A stretch of 64,000 nt of DNA. Source: DAOTTX01 sp034437515. Its GTDB lineage: Bacteria; Chloroflexota; Anaerolineae; Aggregatilineales; Phototrophicaceae. The notes beneath the pieces are model-generated. The model searched no databases. It was not told the DNA's origin and saw nothing but the letters and a program-made list of their open reading frames with translations. This document shows, piece by piece, positions 42,474 through 51,715 of this stretch (positions within the stretch are counted from its first letter, which is position 1; the number at the start of each line of letters is the position of its first letter). The stretch spans positions 35,218 through 99,217 of the forward strand of contig DAOTTX010000110.1 in NCBI GenBank assembly GCA_034437515.1. Direction: 5' to 3'. A program made the position numbers and the translations under genes.

Positions 42474-44417
42474 ATGAAAATAGTTCAGCGCGTAGCAGGG
42501 TTCGCCCTGATGCTTGCGCTTTTTACGAGTATACCAGCATTATTGGCTCAGGAAGATGAAGCAATCAACGTTGTTGGTTCACGTCTGGTTATTTCTGAGA
42601 TTCTCGAACCGCTAGTCATCGCAAGTAACCTGGAACCATCGATCAATTATAACGTGGCCGGAACCAACAGCGGTTTTGAAGACTTCTGCGACGGTGCCGC
42701 CGATATGATGGGCGCGAGTCGTCCGATGTCCCCCGCCGAAGAAGAAGTCTGCCGGCTCAACAACGTCGAGTTTGCAGAATATCTGCTGGGCTATGATGTG
42801 CCAGTTGTCATCACGCACCCGGATTTGACGTTCGTCGAATGCCTGACGACAACCAATCTCAACACACTGCTGGCCCCCAGTGCGGCTAGCATCACCAACT
42901 GGAACCAGACCGAACTAGAAAACACAGAGGACTTACCCCTGTCCGTGTTTCTTCCGGCGGATACCAGCTCGCTCTACAACCAGATTGACGACGTGGTCAA
43001 CGGCTTTGCCTTGCGTGGTGATGCCAACTTCCCGGCGGACATCACCGCCAGTGTCGCCGAAACCCCGGGCGCGATTGGCATTACGAGCCTGGAACGGGTC
43101 GGTGAAGATGCCAATGTCAATATCGTCGAACTCAATACCAGCGACCTTAACACCTGCGTCGAACCCTCGCTGGAAACCGTGCAGTCACTTGAGTACAACC
43201 TGGCAAGCCGCCTGCTTCTCTACGTCAACCAGGCCAGCATGGATGCGGAAACCGTTACCCCACTGCTGAGTTATATCACCAGCGATCAGGTATTAGATGC
43301 CATCTCAGAGGCCGGCTTTACCCCACTGACCGAAGAACTCATCGAACGCAATCAGGCAGTCCTCGCCGGGGAAGCTGAGGACGGACGCCAGTTCAGCCGT
43401 GATGTGGTCAGCTTTGAAATCCCTGGTAGTCTGTTTGGCACGCTGAATGTCGGTGGGTCTACCAACGCTGCGACTTACGTACAGAGCATCACGAACCGCT
43501 TCAGTCAACAATACAGCGGCGTGACCTTTGATCTCGCAATTGCCGGTGAGCAAAACGGCACCCAAAATTTTTGTGATGGCACCGGCGCAGTTGACATCCT
43601 CATCGCTTCTAGCGAGAACCTGCCGGAAGAACAGGCGCAGCGTTGCGAAGATAACAACGTCAACGTCTTATCCTATCCGATCGGCACCCGTGCTTCAGTG
43701 TTGGTCACCAATGCGGAGAGCGACTTTGCACAATGCCTGACGACCGATCAGGTGATTACGTTGTTAGGCGCTCCGGCGACAGATGAACTGACCAATTGGT
43801 CACAACTTGGCGACAACTTCCCGGATCAAGAACTTATCCTCGTCGCCCCACCCCCCAGCGTCAACAACACCGCTGATGTTCTGCTACTGCCGGAAGAAGG
43901 CCCGGTAGTCCCGCTGCGTAACGATGCTGCCGAAGAAAACCCGGATCCGCTGTACCGTGCGGCAGCGGTCGCCAACGTCACCGGTGGGCTGACGTTCATG
44001 ACCTGGGTCGAATATCAGGCGGTGCTCGAAGGTGGGAATGAGGGTGTGCAACTCGTCAGCATTGGCGAAGACTGCATAACCCCTACCGAAGAGAGCTTGC
44101 TCGACGATACCTATCCTTACACAGAGAGTGCGTTCATCAACATTGATGAGGCGGCCCTCGCTGGTGCAGAAACCGGTCAGGCGCTGCAATCCATCCTGTG
44201 GTTTATGTACAGCGATGAAAACTACCAGGGAATAGAGGACGCCGGGTTCATCGGTGTCAGCCCAACGGACCTGCAAGACATCCGTGACGGCCTGCAAGAT
44301 CTATATGACGATATCGTCGTCGCTGAACCGACAGCGCCAACGGCACCGACCGTTCCTGGACAACCGGAGTTCAATCCATTCACAGCACCAGAACCCGAAA
44401 CCACTGAAGGCGAATAG
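42474..44417 (+). CDS. Secreted tandem PstS-like substrate-binding protein
   Basis: 647 residues with a signal peptide (about 1-25, ending LLAQ) and no lipobox. Two related periplasmic-binding units follow (about 28-300 and 320-600). Both carry GS or GST near the start, FCDG, a Cys before NNV, CLTT, and TNW-Q in the same order, which shows an internal duplication. The tail is Pro/Thr-rich. Single PstS-like proteins bind phosphate; no Pst transporter genes are nearby, so the ligand is unknown. GGGAG precedes the ATG, and a strong terminator follows. Confidence 0.82.
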   Translation: MKIVQRVAGFALMLALFTSIPALLAQEDEAINVVGSRLVISEILEPLVIASNLEPSINYNVAGTNSGFEDFCDGAADMMGASRPMSPAEEEVCRLNNVEFAEYLLGYDVPVVITHPDLTFVECLTTTNLNTLLAPSAASITNWNQTELENTEDLPLSVFLPADTSSLYNQIDDVVNGFALRGDANFPADITASVAETPGAIGITSLERVGEDANVNIVELNTSDLNTCVEPSLETVQSLEYNLASRLLLYVNQASMDAETVTPLLSYITSDQVLDAISEAGFTPLTEELIERNQAVLAGEAEDGRQFSRDVVSFEIPGSLFGTLNVGGSTNAATYVQSITNRFSQQYSGVTFDLAIAGEQNGTQNFCDGTGAVDILIASSENLPEEQAQRCEDNNVNVLSYPIGTRASVLVTNAESDFAQCLTTDQVITLLGAPATDELTNWSQLGDNFPDQELILVAPPPSVNNTADVLLLPEEGPVVPLRNDAAEENPDPLYRAAAVANVTGGLTFMTWVEYQAVLEGGNEGVQLVSIGEDCITPTEESLLDDTYPYTESAFINIDEAALAGAETGQALQSILWFMYSDENYQGIEDAGFIGVSPTDLQDIRDGLQDLYDDIVVAEPTAPTAPTVPGQPEFNPFTAPEPETTEGE

Positions 44418-44433
44418 CTTTCACTAACATCAG

Positions 44434-44462
44434 CACCCTTGCCAGATTGGTAAGGGTGTTTT
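44434..44462 (+). terminator. Rho-independent terminator after the PstS-like gene
   Basis: Ten-pair stem (44434-44443 with 44449-44458, one G-U), five-base loop and TTTT. Confidence 0.88.
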
Positions 44463-44472
44463 CTTTACCCTG

Positions 44473-44481
44473 TGATATACT
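44473..44481 (+). promoter_or_regulatory. Extended -10 promoter for the dinG operon
   Basis: TGA followed by TATACT (44476-44481), a TGn extended -10 motif, 45 bases before the dinG ATG. No clear -35. Confidence 0.5.
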
Positions 44482-44525
44482 GAACTCTATCAAATTGTTA
44501 ACCTCATCTTAGATTGGAGCCTTCC

Positions 44526-47300
44526 ATGCGCGGCGAACTCGTCGCTATCGACCTGGAAACCACCGGACTCGACCCGATGAAAGACGAAATCATCGAAGTC
44601 GGCGCGGTGCGTATGCGAGATGGCGAAGTCATCGATGAATACTCGACGATGGTTGACCCCAAAATACCCATCCCAACCATAACGACAAATCTCACCGGGA
44701 TCACCGAACAAGATGTAAAGGGTGCGCCCGTCATTGACGACATCCTGCCGCAGATTGCAGCCTTTACCGGGGACACGCCCGTGATCGCGCATAACATCAC
44801 AATGGATATGGGCTTCCTGCAAGATAGACACGGTATTCTGCTCAACAACCAGCGCATTGACACCTATGATTTGGCGTCGGTGCTGATTCCCAATGCACCG
44901 CGTTATAATCTGAACAGCCTGACGCAACAGGTCGGTATCACGCTTGAGAACGCCCACCGCGCCCTCGATGATGCACGAGCGACCATTCTGCTGTATTGGA
45001 AGTTCTGGCAGCAGGCGTTAGAGTTGCCCCATGCGGTACTTGAAGAGATCGTCCGTGCGACTCGCCACGTCCCGTGGGACTCCGGTGTTGTGTTTGAAGA
45101 AGCACTGCGCATGAGCAAGACAACCAAATCCGAGAGCCAATATGACCTGTTCGACTTCTCGGCAGATGACGAAGACGTCAAATCCTTTACCCCGGCGACG
45201 GAAACCACGCCGGTAAATCCGCTTGAGGTTACTTCTGTGATCGCACCGGGTGGCAAGCTCACGGAACACATCCCCGGTTTTGAGTATCGCGTGCAGCAAG
45301 ACAACATGGCGACGGCGATCATCGAAGCCTTCAACGCGAAAAAACACCTGATCGTCGAAGCCGGCACCGGCACGGGGAAGTCCATCGCTTATCTGGTTCC
45401 AGCGATTTTGTGGGCCTTGCAAAATCAACAAAGGGTCATCATCTCAACCAATACGATTAACTTGCAAGATCAATTGATCTCGAAAGACATCCCGGTGCTC
45501 AAAGAAGCACTCGGTATAGATTTCACCGCCGCCGTGATGAAAGGCCGCAGTAATTACATATCACCGGCAAAGCTCGAAGCCTTGCGTCGGCGTGGGCCAA
45601 ATAGCCTGAACGAGTTATTGACCTATTGCAAGATTCTGGTCTGGCTCATCGACAACAAAACTGGCGACCGCAGCGACATCAACCTGCGCGGCTTTGCGGA
45701 AAACAACATCTGGAACCAACTCAGCGCCCATGAGGAAGACGTATACAGCGGTTTAGACACACCCTTCCAAAATGCGCGACAACAGGCGGAAAACGCTCAG
45801 ATCACGATTGTAAACCATGCGCTGCTCGTCTCCGATGCGAAAGCTGAGAGCCGTGTACTGCCGGAATATCACTACCTGATCGTCGATGAAGCCCATCATC
45901 TCGAAGATGCCATCACACGCGGACTTGATCTCTTCCTCGACCGCGAAACCATCAATCAACAACTCACCACACTGGGGACGACCGAGGACGGCCTGCTTGG
46001 TGACATCGTCAAGACACTGAGAACGCACGGCGACACAAAGAGCCTGAACAAGTTCGAGCAATTTGCCGAGTTCATCGGTGAAGCGACTCATCTGATGGAC
46101 GCCCACCTGAAGGTACTGTACAAACGTGGGTATCGCTTTCTGGATGACATTCATGAAATACGCCCGAACGATTTCATGACGCTCACGCGCATCACACCCG
46201 AACATCGTCAACATGGCAGTTTCGCCCAACTGCAAGATACCTGGCGCACGCTGGACGAATTTTTTGACGCTATCGCCGATGCGATGCGGCGCATAAACAA
46301 AGCACTGGGCAAACTCAAAGAACGACAGATCCCGCACATTGCCGCCCTCGCCCGCAGCGCCCGTTCCAGCGCGGATGCCCTGGAGACCATACGTAACCAG
46401 CTTCATCAGTTCATTCGGGAACCGGACGAAAACACGATCTATTGGATGCGTTATACCCAGAACCGTAACAGTCTTTCGCTCTGCATGGCACCGCTGCACG
46501 TCGGCCCGTTGATGGAGCAATACATTTGGAACCAGAAAGATTCGGTCATCCTAACGAGTGCCACCCTACGCACGCAAGACAATTTCAATTTCATCCAGGA
46601 ACGACTCTATGCGGAAAGTGTGGAGACACTCGAAGTCGGTTCACCATTCAACTATCGTGAGTCCACGTTGCTTTATCTGCCAGAGGATATGCCAGAACCG
46701 GGTGACCGACATAATTATCAGAATGAGGTCGAACGTGTGATTATCTCACTTGCCACCGAGCTTCAAGGGCGGGTGATGGTGCTCTTCACGAGTTATTCAC
46801 ATCTCCGGCAAACATCGCAGGCCATCACATCACGCCTCGCGCTGGGCAACATCTCCGTTTACGACCAAAGTGACGGGACGAGCCGGCAAGCCCTCCTCGA
46901 AGGCTTTAAGACCACAGAGAAAGCGGTGCTGCTAGGGACGCGCAGCTTCTGGGAGGGTGTAGACATCCCCGGCGAGTCCCTGAGTGCGCTTGTGATCGCC
47001 CGCCTACCCTTTGGCGTGCCGACCGACCCGGTCGTTGCCTCACGCTCGGAAGCTTATGACTCGCCCTTCAACCAGTATGCCCTACCGGAGGCCATTCTGC
47101 GCTTCCGTCAAGGTTTTGGGCGTTTAATCCGCAGCCGTACAGATCGCGGCATCGTCACAATTCTGGATAAACGTGTCACCACGAAAGGCTACGGCAGCGC
47201 CTTTCTGAATGCACTGCCGGATTGCGAAGTACGTAACGGGTCGCTCGCAGACCTGCCCAGAGCGGCAAAAGAATGGCTCGACCTGGAAATATCTCGTTAG
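44526..47300 (+). CDS. dinG: DinG-type helicase with N-terminal DnaQ-like exonuclease domain
   Basis: 924 residues from ATG 44526 (GGAG at 44516-44519). Residues 1-165 are a 3'-5' exonuclease domain: AIDLETTGLDP with Asp8-Glu10, HNITMDMGFL, and HRALDDARAT. An XPD/DinG superfamily-2 helicase follows: EAGTGTGKS (Walker A), DEAHHLEDA, SATLRT, LGTRSFWEGVDIPGE, and a final QGFGRLIRSRTDRG. Iron-sulfur Cys ligands expected near KGRSNY are absent (NYIS in place of NYLC), as in the Firmicutes DinG type. Likely role: repair and removal of DNA or RNA-DNA structures. Confidence 0.93.
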   Translation: MRGELVAIDLETTGLDPMKDEIIEVGAVRMRDGEVIDEYSTMVDPKIPIPTITTNLTGITEQDVKGAPVIDDILPQIAAFTGDTPVIAHNITMDMGFLQDRHGILLNNQRIDTYDLASVLIPNAPRYNLNSLTQQVGITLENAHRALDDARATILLYWKFWQQALELPHAVLEEIVRATRHVPWDSGVVFEEALRMSKTTKSESQYDLFDFSADDEDVKSFTPATETTPVNPLEVTSVIAPGGKLTEHIPGFEYRVQQDNMATAIIEAFNAKKHLIVEAGTGTGKSIAYLVPAILWALQNQQRVIISTNTINLQDQLISKDIPVLKEALGIDFTAAVMKGRSNYISPAKLEALRRRGPNSLNELLTYCKILVWLIDNKTGDRSDINLRGFAENNIWNQLSAHEEDVYSGLDTPFQNARQQAENAQITIVNHALLVSDAKAESRVLPEYHYLIVDEAHHLEDAITRGLDLFLDRETINQQLTTLGTTEDGLLGDIVKTLRTHGDTKSLNKFEQFAEFIGEATHLMDAHLKVLYKRGYRFLDDIHEIRPNDFMTLTRITPEHRQHGSFAQLQDTWRTLDEFFDAIADAMRRINKALGKLKERQIPHIAALARSARSSADALETIRNQLHQFIREPDENTIYWMRYTQNRNSLSLCMAPLHVGPLMEQYIWNQKDSVILTSATLRTQDNFNFIQERLYAESVETLEVGSPFNYRESTLLYLPEDMPEPGDRHNYQNEVERVIISLATELQGRVMVLFTSYSHLRQTSQAITSRLALGNISVYDQSDGTSRQALLEGFKTTEKAVLLGTRSFWEGVDIPGESLSALVIARLPFGVPTDPVVASRSEAYDSPFNQYALPEAILRFRQGFGRLIRSRTDRGIVTILDKRVTTKGYGSAFLNALPDCEVRNGSLADLPRAAKEWLDLEISR

Positions 47301-47318
47301 TTCTATTGGATAGATTGT

Positions 47319-47675
47319 ATGCGAACACCTGCCGGTAAAGATTGCCCACATTATCATGCGGATTTTCATCGTGGGCGGAACTTACAGGAATGCCGCCTGG
47401 CGAAAGCCAACCCGTCCTCGATGCACTGGCGACCAGAGGACTGCTCGAAATGCCCGGTGCCTGAAATTCTCAAGGCGAATGCGAACCCATATATGGAACT
47501 TACGCTGACGATCAAACCACGCTTGCTCGGCTTTGGGCGCACCATTCAGATTGACGCACACTGTACGCGGCACAACATCGAAATCGAAGACCCTTACGTC
47601 GGGTGTCCGATGGAAAATCAAGACCGCCCCGGCTTCGATCTGTTTCGGAAGGCACTTGAAGACGACGATGATTAA
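47319..47675 (+). CDS. Cysteine/histidine-rich protein of unknown function
   Basis: 118 residues with regularly placed possible metal ligands: DCPHYH near 8-13, QECR near 25, DCSKCP near 42-46, CTRH near 82-85 and GCPM near 96. A zinc- or cluster-binding fold is likely. No family recognised. The tail is acidic (ALEDDDD). It lies 18 bases after dinG and overlaps the next start by eight bases, so it is part of the dinG operon. Confidence 0.72.
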   Translation: MRTPAGKDCPHYHADFHRGRNLQECRLAKANPSSMHWRPEDCSKCPVPEILKANANPYMELTLTIKPRLLGFGRTIQIDAHCTRHNIEIEDPYVGCPMENQDRPGFDLFRKALEDDDD

Positions 47676-48858
47676 AGCCATACTGCTCGACATGGATAAT
47701 ACGCTGCTCCACAACCCGGATGTAGCGTTTGCAAAAGCATTCATCGAAGTTGCTAATGCCTATTTCCAGCGAAACTGGGGATACGACGGTTTCAGATCGT
47801 CCTACCGGCGTGCCATCCAGCAGATGAACGAGATTGGACGGTTGGCGACCGATCAAACCAACTATGATTTCATCCTCAAGGCGTTCGCCGAAGACACCGG
47901 CCTGCCAGAGCATGAAATTGATGCCCACATGCGTAGATTCTTTGACACGGATTACCAACAACTTGAGGCTTGCGTCCAACCTGTGACGGGTGCGGCAGAA
48001 CTGATCGCCTATCTCAAATCGTTGGATTACGCCGTCGTCATCGCCACCAACCCGATTTACCCGGCGGAAGCCATTCGTCAGCGTTTGCGCTGGGCCGGGT
48101 TGGTTGACGCATTCGACCACTATAGTTTTGTTACCCATGCGGAAAATACGCATTTTGCCAAACCAAACCCGGCCTACTATGCAGAAATCCTCGGACGTAT
48201 CGGCATCGAGCCTGATGAGACCGTCTTCATTGGGGATAGCCTCAAAAATGATATGATTCCGGCTCAGACAATCGGCATCCAAACGTTCCACATTCAGGAC
48301 AAGCCCTCTGAATGGTCAGTATACGGGACGTTGCGTGCATTTTACGATCAAATTGCGGATCACAATTGGTTAGATACACTCAAATCGCTTGACTTTACCC
48401 CGGCGATGATCGAACCCCAGTTGAACGGAAGCATCAGTGCGCTTTACGGTTTGTTGGAGAATGTGCAGACGCGCTTCTGGCGACAGCAAGCGGTACCCGG
48501 CGAATGGTCGCTGTTACAAATCGTCTGCCACCTGGCAGAAAGCGAAGAAACTATCCAACGTCCACGCATAGAGCGTATTCTTGCCGAGGATGATCCCTTT
48601 CTCGCACAGCCGAAAAAGCCCCTTGACCCGGAGTTTTACTATTGTGATGCAGATGGTTGGGCATATGCTACCAGCTTCGCCGAGTCTCGACGGAAGACGA
48701 TCCAACTGTTACGCCAGCTTACCGAAGAACAATGGCAGCGTCCCGCCCGGCACAGTATTTTTGGGCCAACGACACTTTTGGAGATGGCACACTTCACGGC
48801 ACAGCACGACCGTCTACACCTCAACCAACTCTGCCAAACATTAGGCCACTGCCGCTGA
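47668..48858 (+). CDS. HAD hydrolase fused to a DinB-like domain
   Basis: 396 residues in one frame. Residues 1-235 are a HAD phosphatase: LLDMDNT with Asp8 and Asp10, ATNPIYP as motif II, the Lys near FAKPNP, and IGDSLKNDM as motif IV. Residues about 255-396 look like a DinB four-helix bundle, with WSLLQIVCHLAESEE, and HFTAQHDRLHLNQL supplying the metal-binding His set. ATG 47668 is preferred because it begins the HAD domain and overlaps the previous stop by eight bases. The substrate is unknown. Confidence 0.85.
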   Translation: MIKAILLDMDNTLLHNPDVAFAKAFIEVANAYFQRNWGYDGFRSSYRRAIQQMNEIGRLATDQTNYDFILKAFAEDTGLPEHEIDAHMRRFFDTDYQQLEACVQPVTGAAELIAYLKSLDYAVVIATNPIYPAEAIRQRLRWAGLVDAFDHYSFVTHAENTHFAKPNPAYYAEILGRIGIEPDETVFIGDSLKNDMIPAQTIGIQTFHIQDKPSEWSVYGTLRAFYDQIADHNWLDTLKSLDFTPAMIEPQLNGSISALYGLLENVQTRFWRQQAVPGEWSLLQIVCHLAESEETIQRPRIERILAEDDPFLAQPKKPLDPEFYYCDADGWAYATSFAESRRKTIQLLRQLTEEQWQRPARHSIFGPTTLLEMAHFTAQHDRLHLNQLCQTLGHCR

Positions 48859-49006
48859 AGGATAACGTGAGAATAAACTAACGATTTTCCAATCTCATGA
48901 GTCAACATCGTTCGAGTTTATCAACGATGGCTTATTCTGCTTTAATCCGCTCCAACAGTGTGCTAACATCTATTTAGAAATGAAGCCATCAAATGCGGAG
49001 TGGATC

Positions 49007-50119
49007 ATGTCTCGTGGGTCAATTACAGTGTGTTCAGCCGAACAATTCCAATGGGCACACGATGTCATCAATCAATTAGAAGCTTACGGTTTCCACTTAA
49101 AGCATATATCCAGCATTGAAGAACGTCAGATCTTCGGTGCTGATCCACTACCGGATGCAATCATCACGATGACCCCGGCGGACAGCGCCAGCCTCAAGCA
49201 GATGCTCGAAGCGCATAACAGCAACGGTCGCACACCATTGCTCTTGCTCGTGAGCAATCACCCGGACGTACAAGACCTGGCCGCAGACTCTATCCTCCCG
49301 GCAGAACAGAACCATATCGGACAGCAAGTTGACACGCTCCTCAAATTACGTCATGAGAACGCCACCTTACGCCAGAAAAAGCGCGAAGCAGACGAACAAA
49401 TCAATCAACTGCGTGAGGATCTCAAAAATCAAAGGCGTGCTAGCGACACAATCGAGGTACTCAAAAATGCCATTGTGCGCAATGTCTCACACGAACTCAA
49501 GACGCCACTGCTCCAGGTCAAATCTGCCGTTGCACTGCTCGCGGAAGACGTCAGCGATGAGAAGTTAATTAACTACGCTAAAGGGGCAACCGCCCGGCTG
49601 GAAATGCTGGTTAAGAACATCACAATGCTAGGCAGCAGCCTGGAGTATGCGCCTAGCCCGGTGATTGTCCGTGACGCAGCGGAGTATGCCCGTCGCAATC
49701 TAAATCGCATCTGGCAGCAGCAAGCCGACGCCGAGCGTATCAAATTGATACTCGGCAATGAATTACCACCTGTCCATGCTGACAAGCAGGGTTTGAGCAC
49801 AGTATTGCAACTTTTGCTGGATAATGCGCTTAAATTCAGTGAGAAAGACGTCGAGGTCATCGCAAAACGTCAGGGCAAGCAGGTCTACATTGCGGTGAAA
49901 GATTATGGTATCGGCATCGAAAGAGAAGAGATCGAAAAAATCTTTGGCACGTTTTATCAGGTAGATGGGTCTTCCACAAGGCGTTATGGTGGTACAGGCG
50001 TCGGCCTTGCAATCGTCAAAATTATTTTAGATAATCATAATGCGCAGATTCATGTAGAAAGTGTTATCGGCAAGGGAAGCACATTCTCGTTCTTGCTACC
50101 AAGCATTGAAATTGGATGA
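49007..50119 (+). CDS. Soluble sensor histidine kinase
   Basis: 370 residues. Residues 5-100 look like a degenerate receiver or sensory domain (DAIITMTPADSASLKQML). A coiled coil (about 112-150) links it to the HisKA domain, with the phospho-accepting His162 in VSHELKTPL. The HATPase domain follows with DNALKFS (N box), DYGIGI (G1) and GGTGVGLAIV (G2). No membrane helix, so the sensor is cytoplasmic. Start 49007 has GGAG at 48997-49000; the ATG at 48980 has none. No response regulator gene is adjacent. Confidence 0.88.
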   Translation: MSRGSITVCSAEQFQWAHDVINQLEAYGFHLKHISSIEERQIFGADPLPDAIITMTPADSASLKQMLEAHNSNGRTPLLLLVSNHPDVQDLAADSILPAEQNHIGQQVDTLLKLRHENATLRQKKREADEQINQLREDLKNQRRASDTIEVLKNAIVRNVSHELKTPLLQVKSAVALLAEDVSDEKLINYAKGATARLEMLVKNITMLGSSLEYAPSPVIVRDAAEYARRNLNRIWQQQADAERIKLILGNELPPVHADKQGLSTVLQLLLDNALKFSEKDVEVIAKRQGKQVYIAVKDYGIGIEREEIEKIFGTFYQVDGSSTRRYGGTGVGLAIVKIILDNHNAQIHVESVIGKGSTFSFLLPSIEIG

Positions 50120-50568
50120 AAACACTCGTACTTGTAAATGTCGCTGCCACGTTGTTGATGGTCGGGGTGATCTGGATCATTCAAATCGTCCATTATCCGC
50201 TGTTTAATCGTGTCGGGTTGGAGTCTTTCTCTCGTTACAGTGCTGACCATTCCACACTAATTACCTTTGTCGTTCTACCTCTGATGTTCGCCGAAGCCAT
50301 CACCACCCTACTACTCGCACTAGACCCACCGGCAGGCATTTCACCTGCTGTGATGTGGGTCGGCCTGGGGCTGGTCGTGTTGATATGGGGATCGACATTT
50401 TTTGTACAGGTGCCGTTGCACAGTCAGCTTGCCGCTGAATTTAACACCGATTCATACGCAGCACTCGTCACATCAAACTGGGTGCGTACAATCGCCTGGA
50501 CAGTGCGTGGTTTGATCGTTTTATGGTTAATTGCACAGTTCATCGAAATTCCTGCAACACAGCCATAA
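50116..50568 (+). CDS. Four-helix membrane protein of unknown function
   Basis: 150 residues with four hydrophobic helices (about 5-24, 47-68, 78-98, 126-144). Conserved-looking polar positions are IVHYPLF near 24-30, a His in SADHS near 45, and Glu in MFAEA near 60. Resembles small families of unknown function (DUF1772-like), but this is uncertain. Overlaps the histidine kinase gene by four bases (ATGA), so both may act together. Confidence 0.72.
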   Translation: MKTLVLVNVAATLLMVGVIWIIQIVHYPLFNRVGLESFSRYSADHSTLITFVVLPLMFAEAITTLLLALDPPAGISPAVMWVGLGLVVLIWGSTFFVQVPLHSQLAAEFNTDSYAALVTSNWVRTIAWTVRGLIVLWLIAQFIEIPATQP

Positions 50569-50596
50569 ATGCTAGGTAAGACCTCTCGCACTTTGA

Positions 50597-50625
50597 TTGA
50601 CCCCTTAAAGTTTATTGTGTAAAAT
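50597..50625 (+). promoter_or_regulatory. Promoter for the polyprenyl synthase gene
   Basis: TTGACC (50597-50602), 17-base spacer, TAAAAT (50620-50625), about 65 bases upstream of the ATG. Confidence 0.7.
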
Positions 50626-50690
50626 ACGTTTAGATAGTTATGAACGTCACAAATTCAAATTTTACACACTACTGTTAAAGGTGTTCGGGA

Positions 50691-51635
50691 ATGACCACGA
50701 AAGAAATGACAGAGACAACAGAAGAAGTCGTTGAACCAACTAAAACGCACCAAACCATCGAAAAAGCGATGCAAACTGTTGACGAAGTCATGTTTAATGT
50801 GGTCAGCAGTGACGTCGAAGTTCTCCGTGATGCCAGCCATCATATTTTAGAGGCCGGTGGTAAGCGTGTCCGTCCGCGTCTGGTCACGCTTAGCTACCTC
50901 GCGCTTGGCGGTGAAGATCTCGAAGGGATCGCACCGGCGGCGGCAGCGTTGGAACTCGTGCATACCGCAAGTGTCGTTCACGACGACATCAACGATCATG
51001 GTGTGGTGAGGCGTGGTCGTCCCTCAGTAAATGCAATCTGGGGTCGAACCTTTGCCCTGCTCACCGGGGACTACCTCTTTACCAAAGTCTATGAGTTGAT
51101 GGCCCCTTATGGTCGGGAGATGAACGAACTCTTCGCTCAGGCGACTATTGCCCTGGTCGAAGGCGAGACGTTACAGGCCGCAGCGGTGAAGAATAAGAAT
51201 TTCTCCCGTGAGGTCTATATGGACATCATCGCACGTAAGACCGCTGTCCTGTTCAAAATCGGCGCAATGATGGGTGGTCAACTCGCAGAGGCCACTGATG
51301 AGCAGTTCGAAGCTCTCAGCCAATTCGGTTTTAACATCGGGCTGGCTTTCCAGATCGTTGATGACGTTCTTGACATCATCGGCGACGAAGAACAGCTCGG
51401 TAAAACCGCCGGTATCGACATCGAGCAGGGTAAGGGCTTCACCGCCGTCGAAGGTGATGTGATGGAAAGCATCAAGCGCAAGTTAATGTCCGCTGATCGA
51501 CTGGATAAAGCACGGGAACAGGCTCGCACGCTGATGGAGCAGGCTGTCAATACACTGACTGATACCATCCCCCCCTCTACCTATCGTGATGAACTGGTCG
51601 CCCTCGCCCATCTGGTTGTGGAGCGCGACCGCTAG
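50691..51635 (+). CDS. Polyprenyl diphosphate synthase
   Basis: Condenses isopentenyl diphosphate onto an allylic primer to build the quinone side chain or carrier lipids. The first Asp-rich motif DDIND lies in VHTASVVHDDIND near residue 98-102, with small residues upstream of it, as in long-chain enzymes. GGKRVRPRL, GRPSVNAIWG and the second Asp-rich motif DDVLD are present. At 314 residues it is full length, with an acidic, variable N-terminal extension. It is ended by a strong terminator. Confidence 0.93.
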   Translation: MTTKEMTETTEEVVEPTKTHQTIEKAMQTVDEVMFNVVSSDVEVLRDASHHILEAGGKRVRPRLVTLSYLALGGEDLEGIAPAAAALELVHTASVVHDDINDHGVVRRGRPSVNAIWGRTFALLTGDYLFTKVYELMAPYGREMNELFAQATIALVEGETLQAAAVKNKNFSREVYMDIIARKTAVLFKIGAMMGGQLAEATDEQFEALSQFGFNIGLAFQIVDDVLDIIGDEEQLGKTAGIDIEQGKGFTAVEGDVMESIKRKLMSADRLDKAREQARTLMEQAVNTLTDTIPPSTYRDELVALAHLVVERDR

Positions 51636-51664
51636 ACAACGCGAAACTCGAAACAAGATCAATT

Positions 51665-51697
51665 CTCCGGTAACATACTCTCGTTACCGGAGTTTTT
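51665..51697 (+). terminator. Rho-independent terminator after the polyprenyl synthase gene
   Basis: Perfect ten-base arms CTCCGGTAAC (51665-51674) and GTTACCGGAG (51683-51692), eight-base loop, then TTTTT. Confidence 0.92.
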
Positions 51698-51715
51698 ATT
51701 TTGGGAGAAAAAATC

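Noticed and set aside
45753..46520. 255-codon minus-strand frame within dinG
   Set aside because: Antisense shadow of a clear helicase gene; no start signal or domain.
47512..48291. Minus-strand frame opposite the Cys-rich and HAD genes
   Set aside because: Overlaps two better-supported genes and shows no domain pattern.
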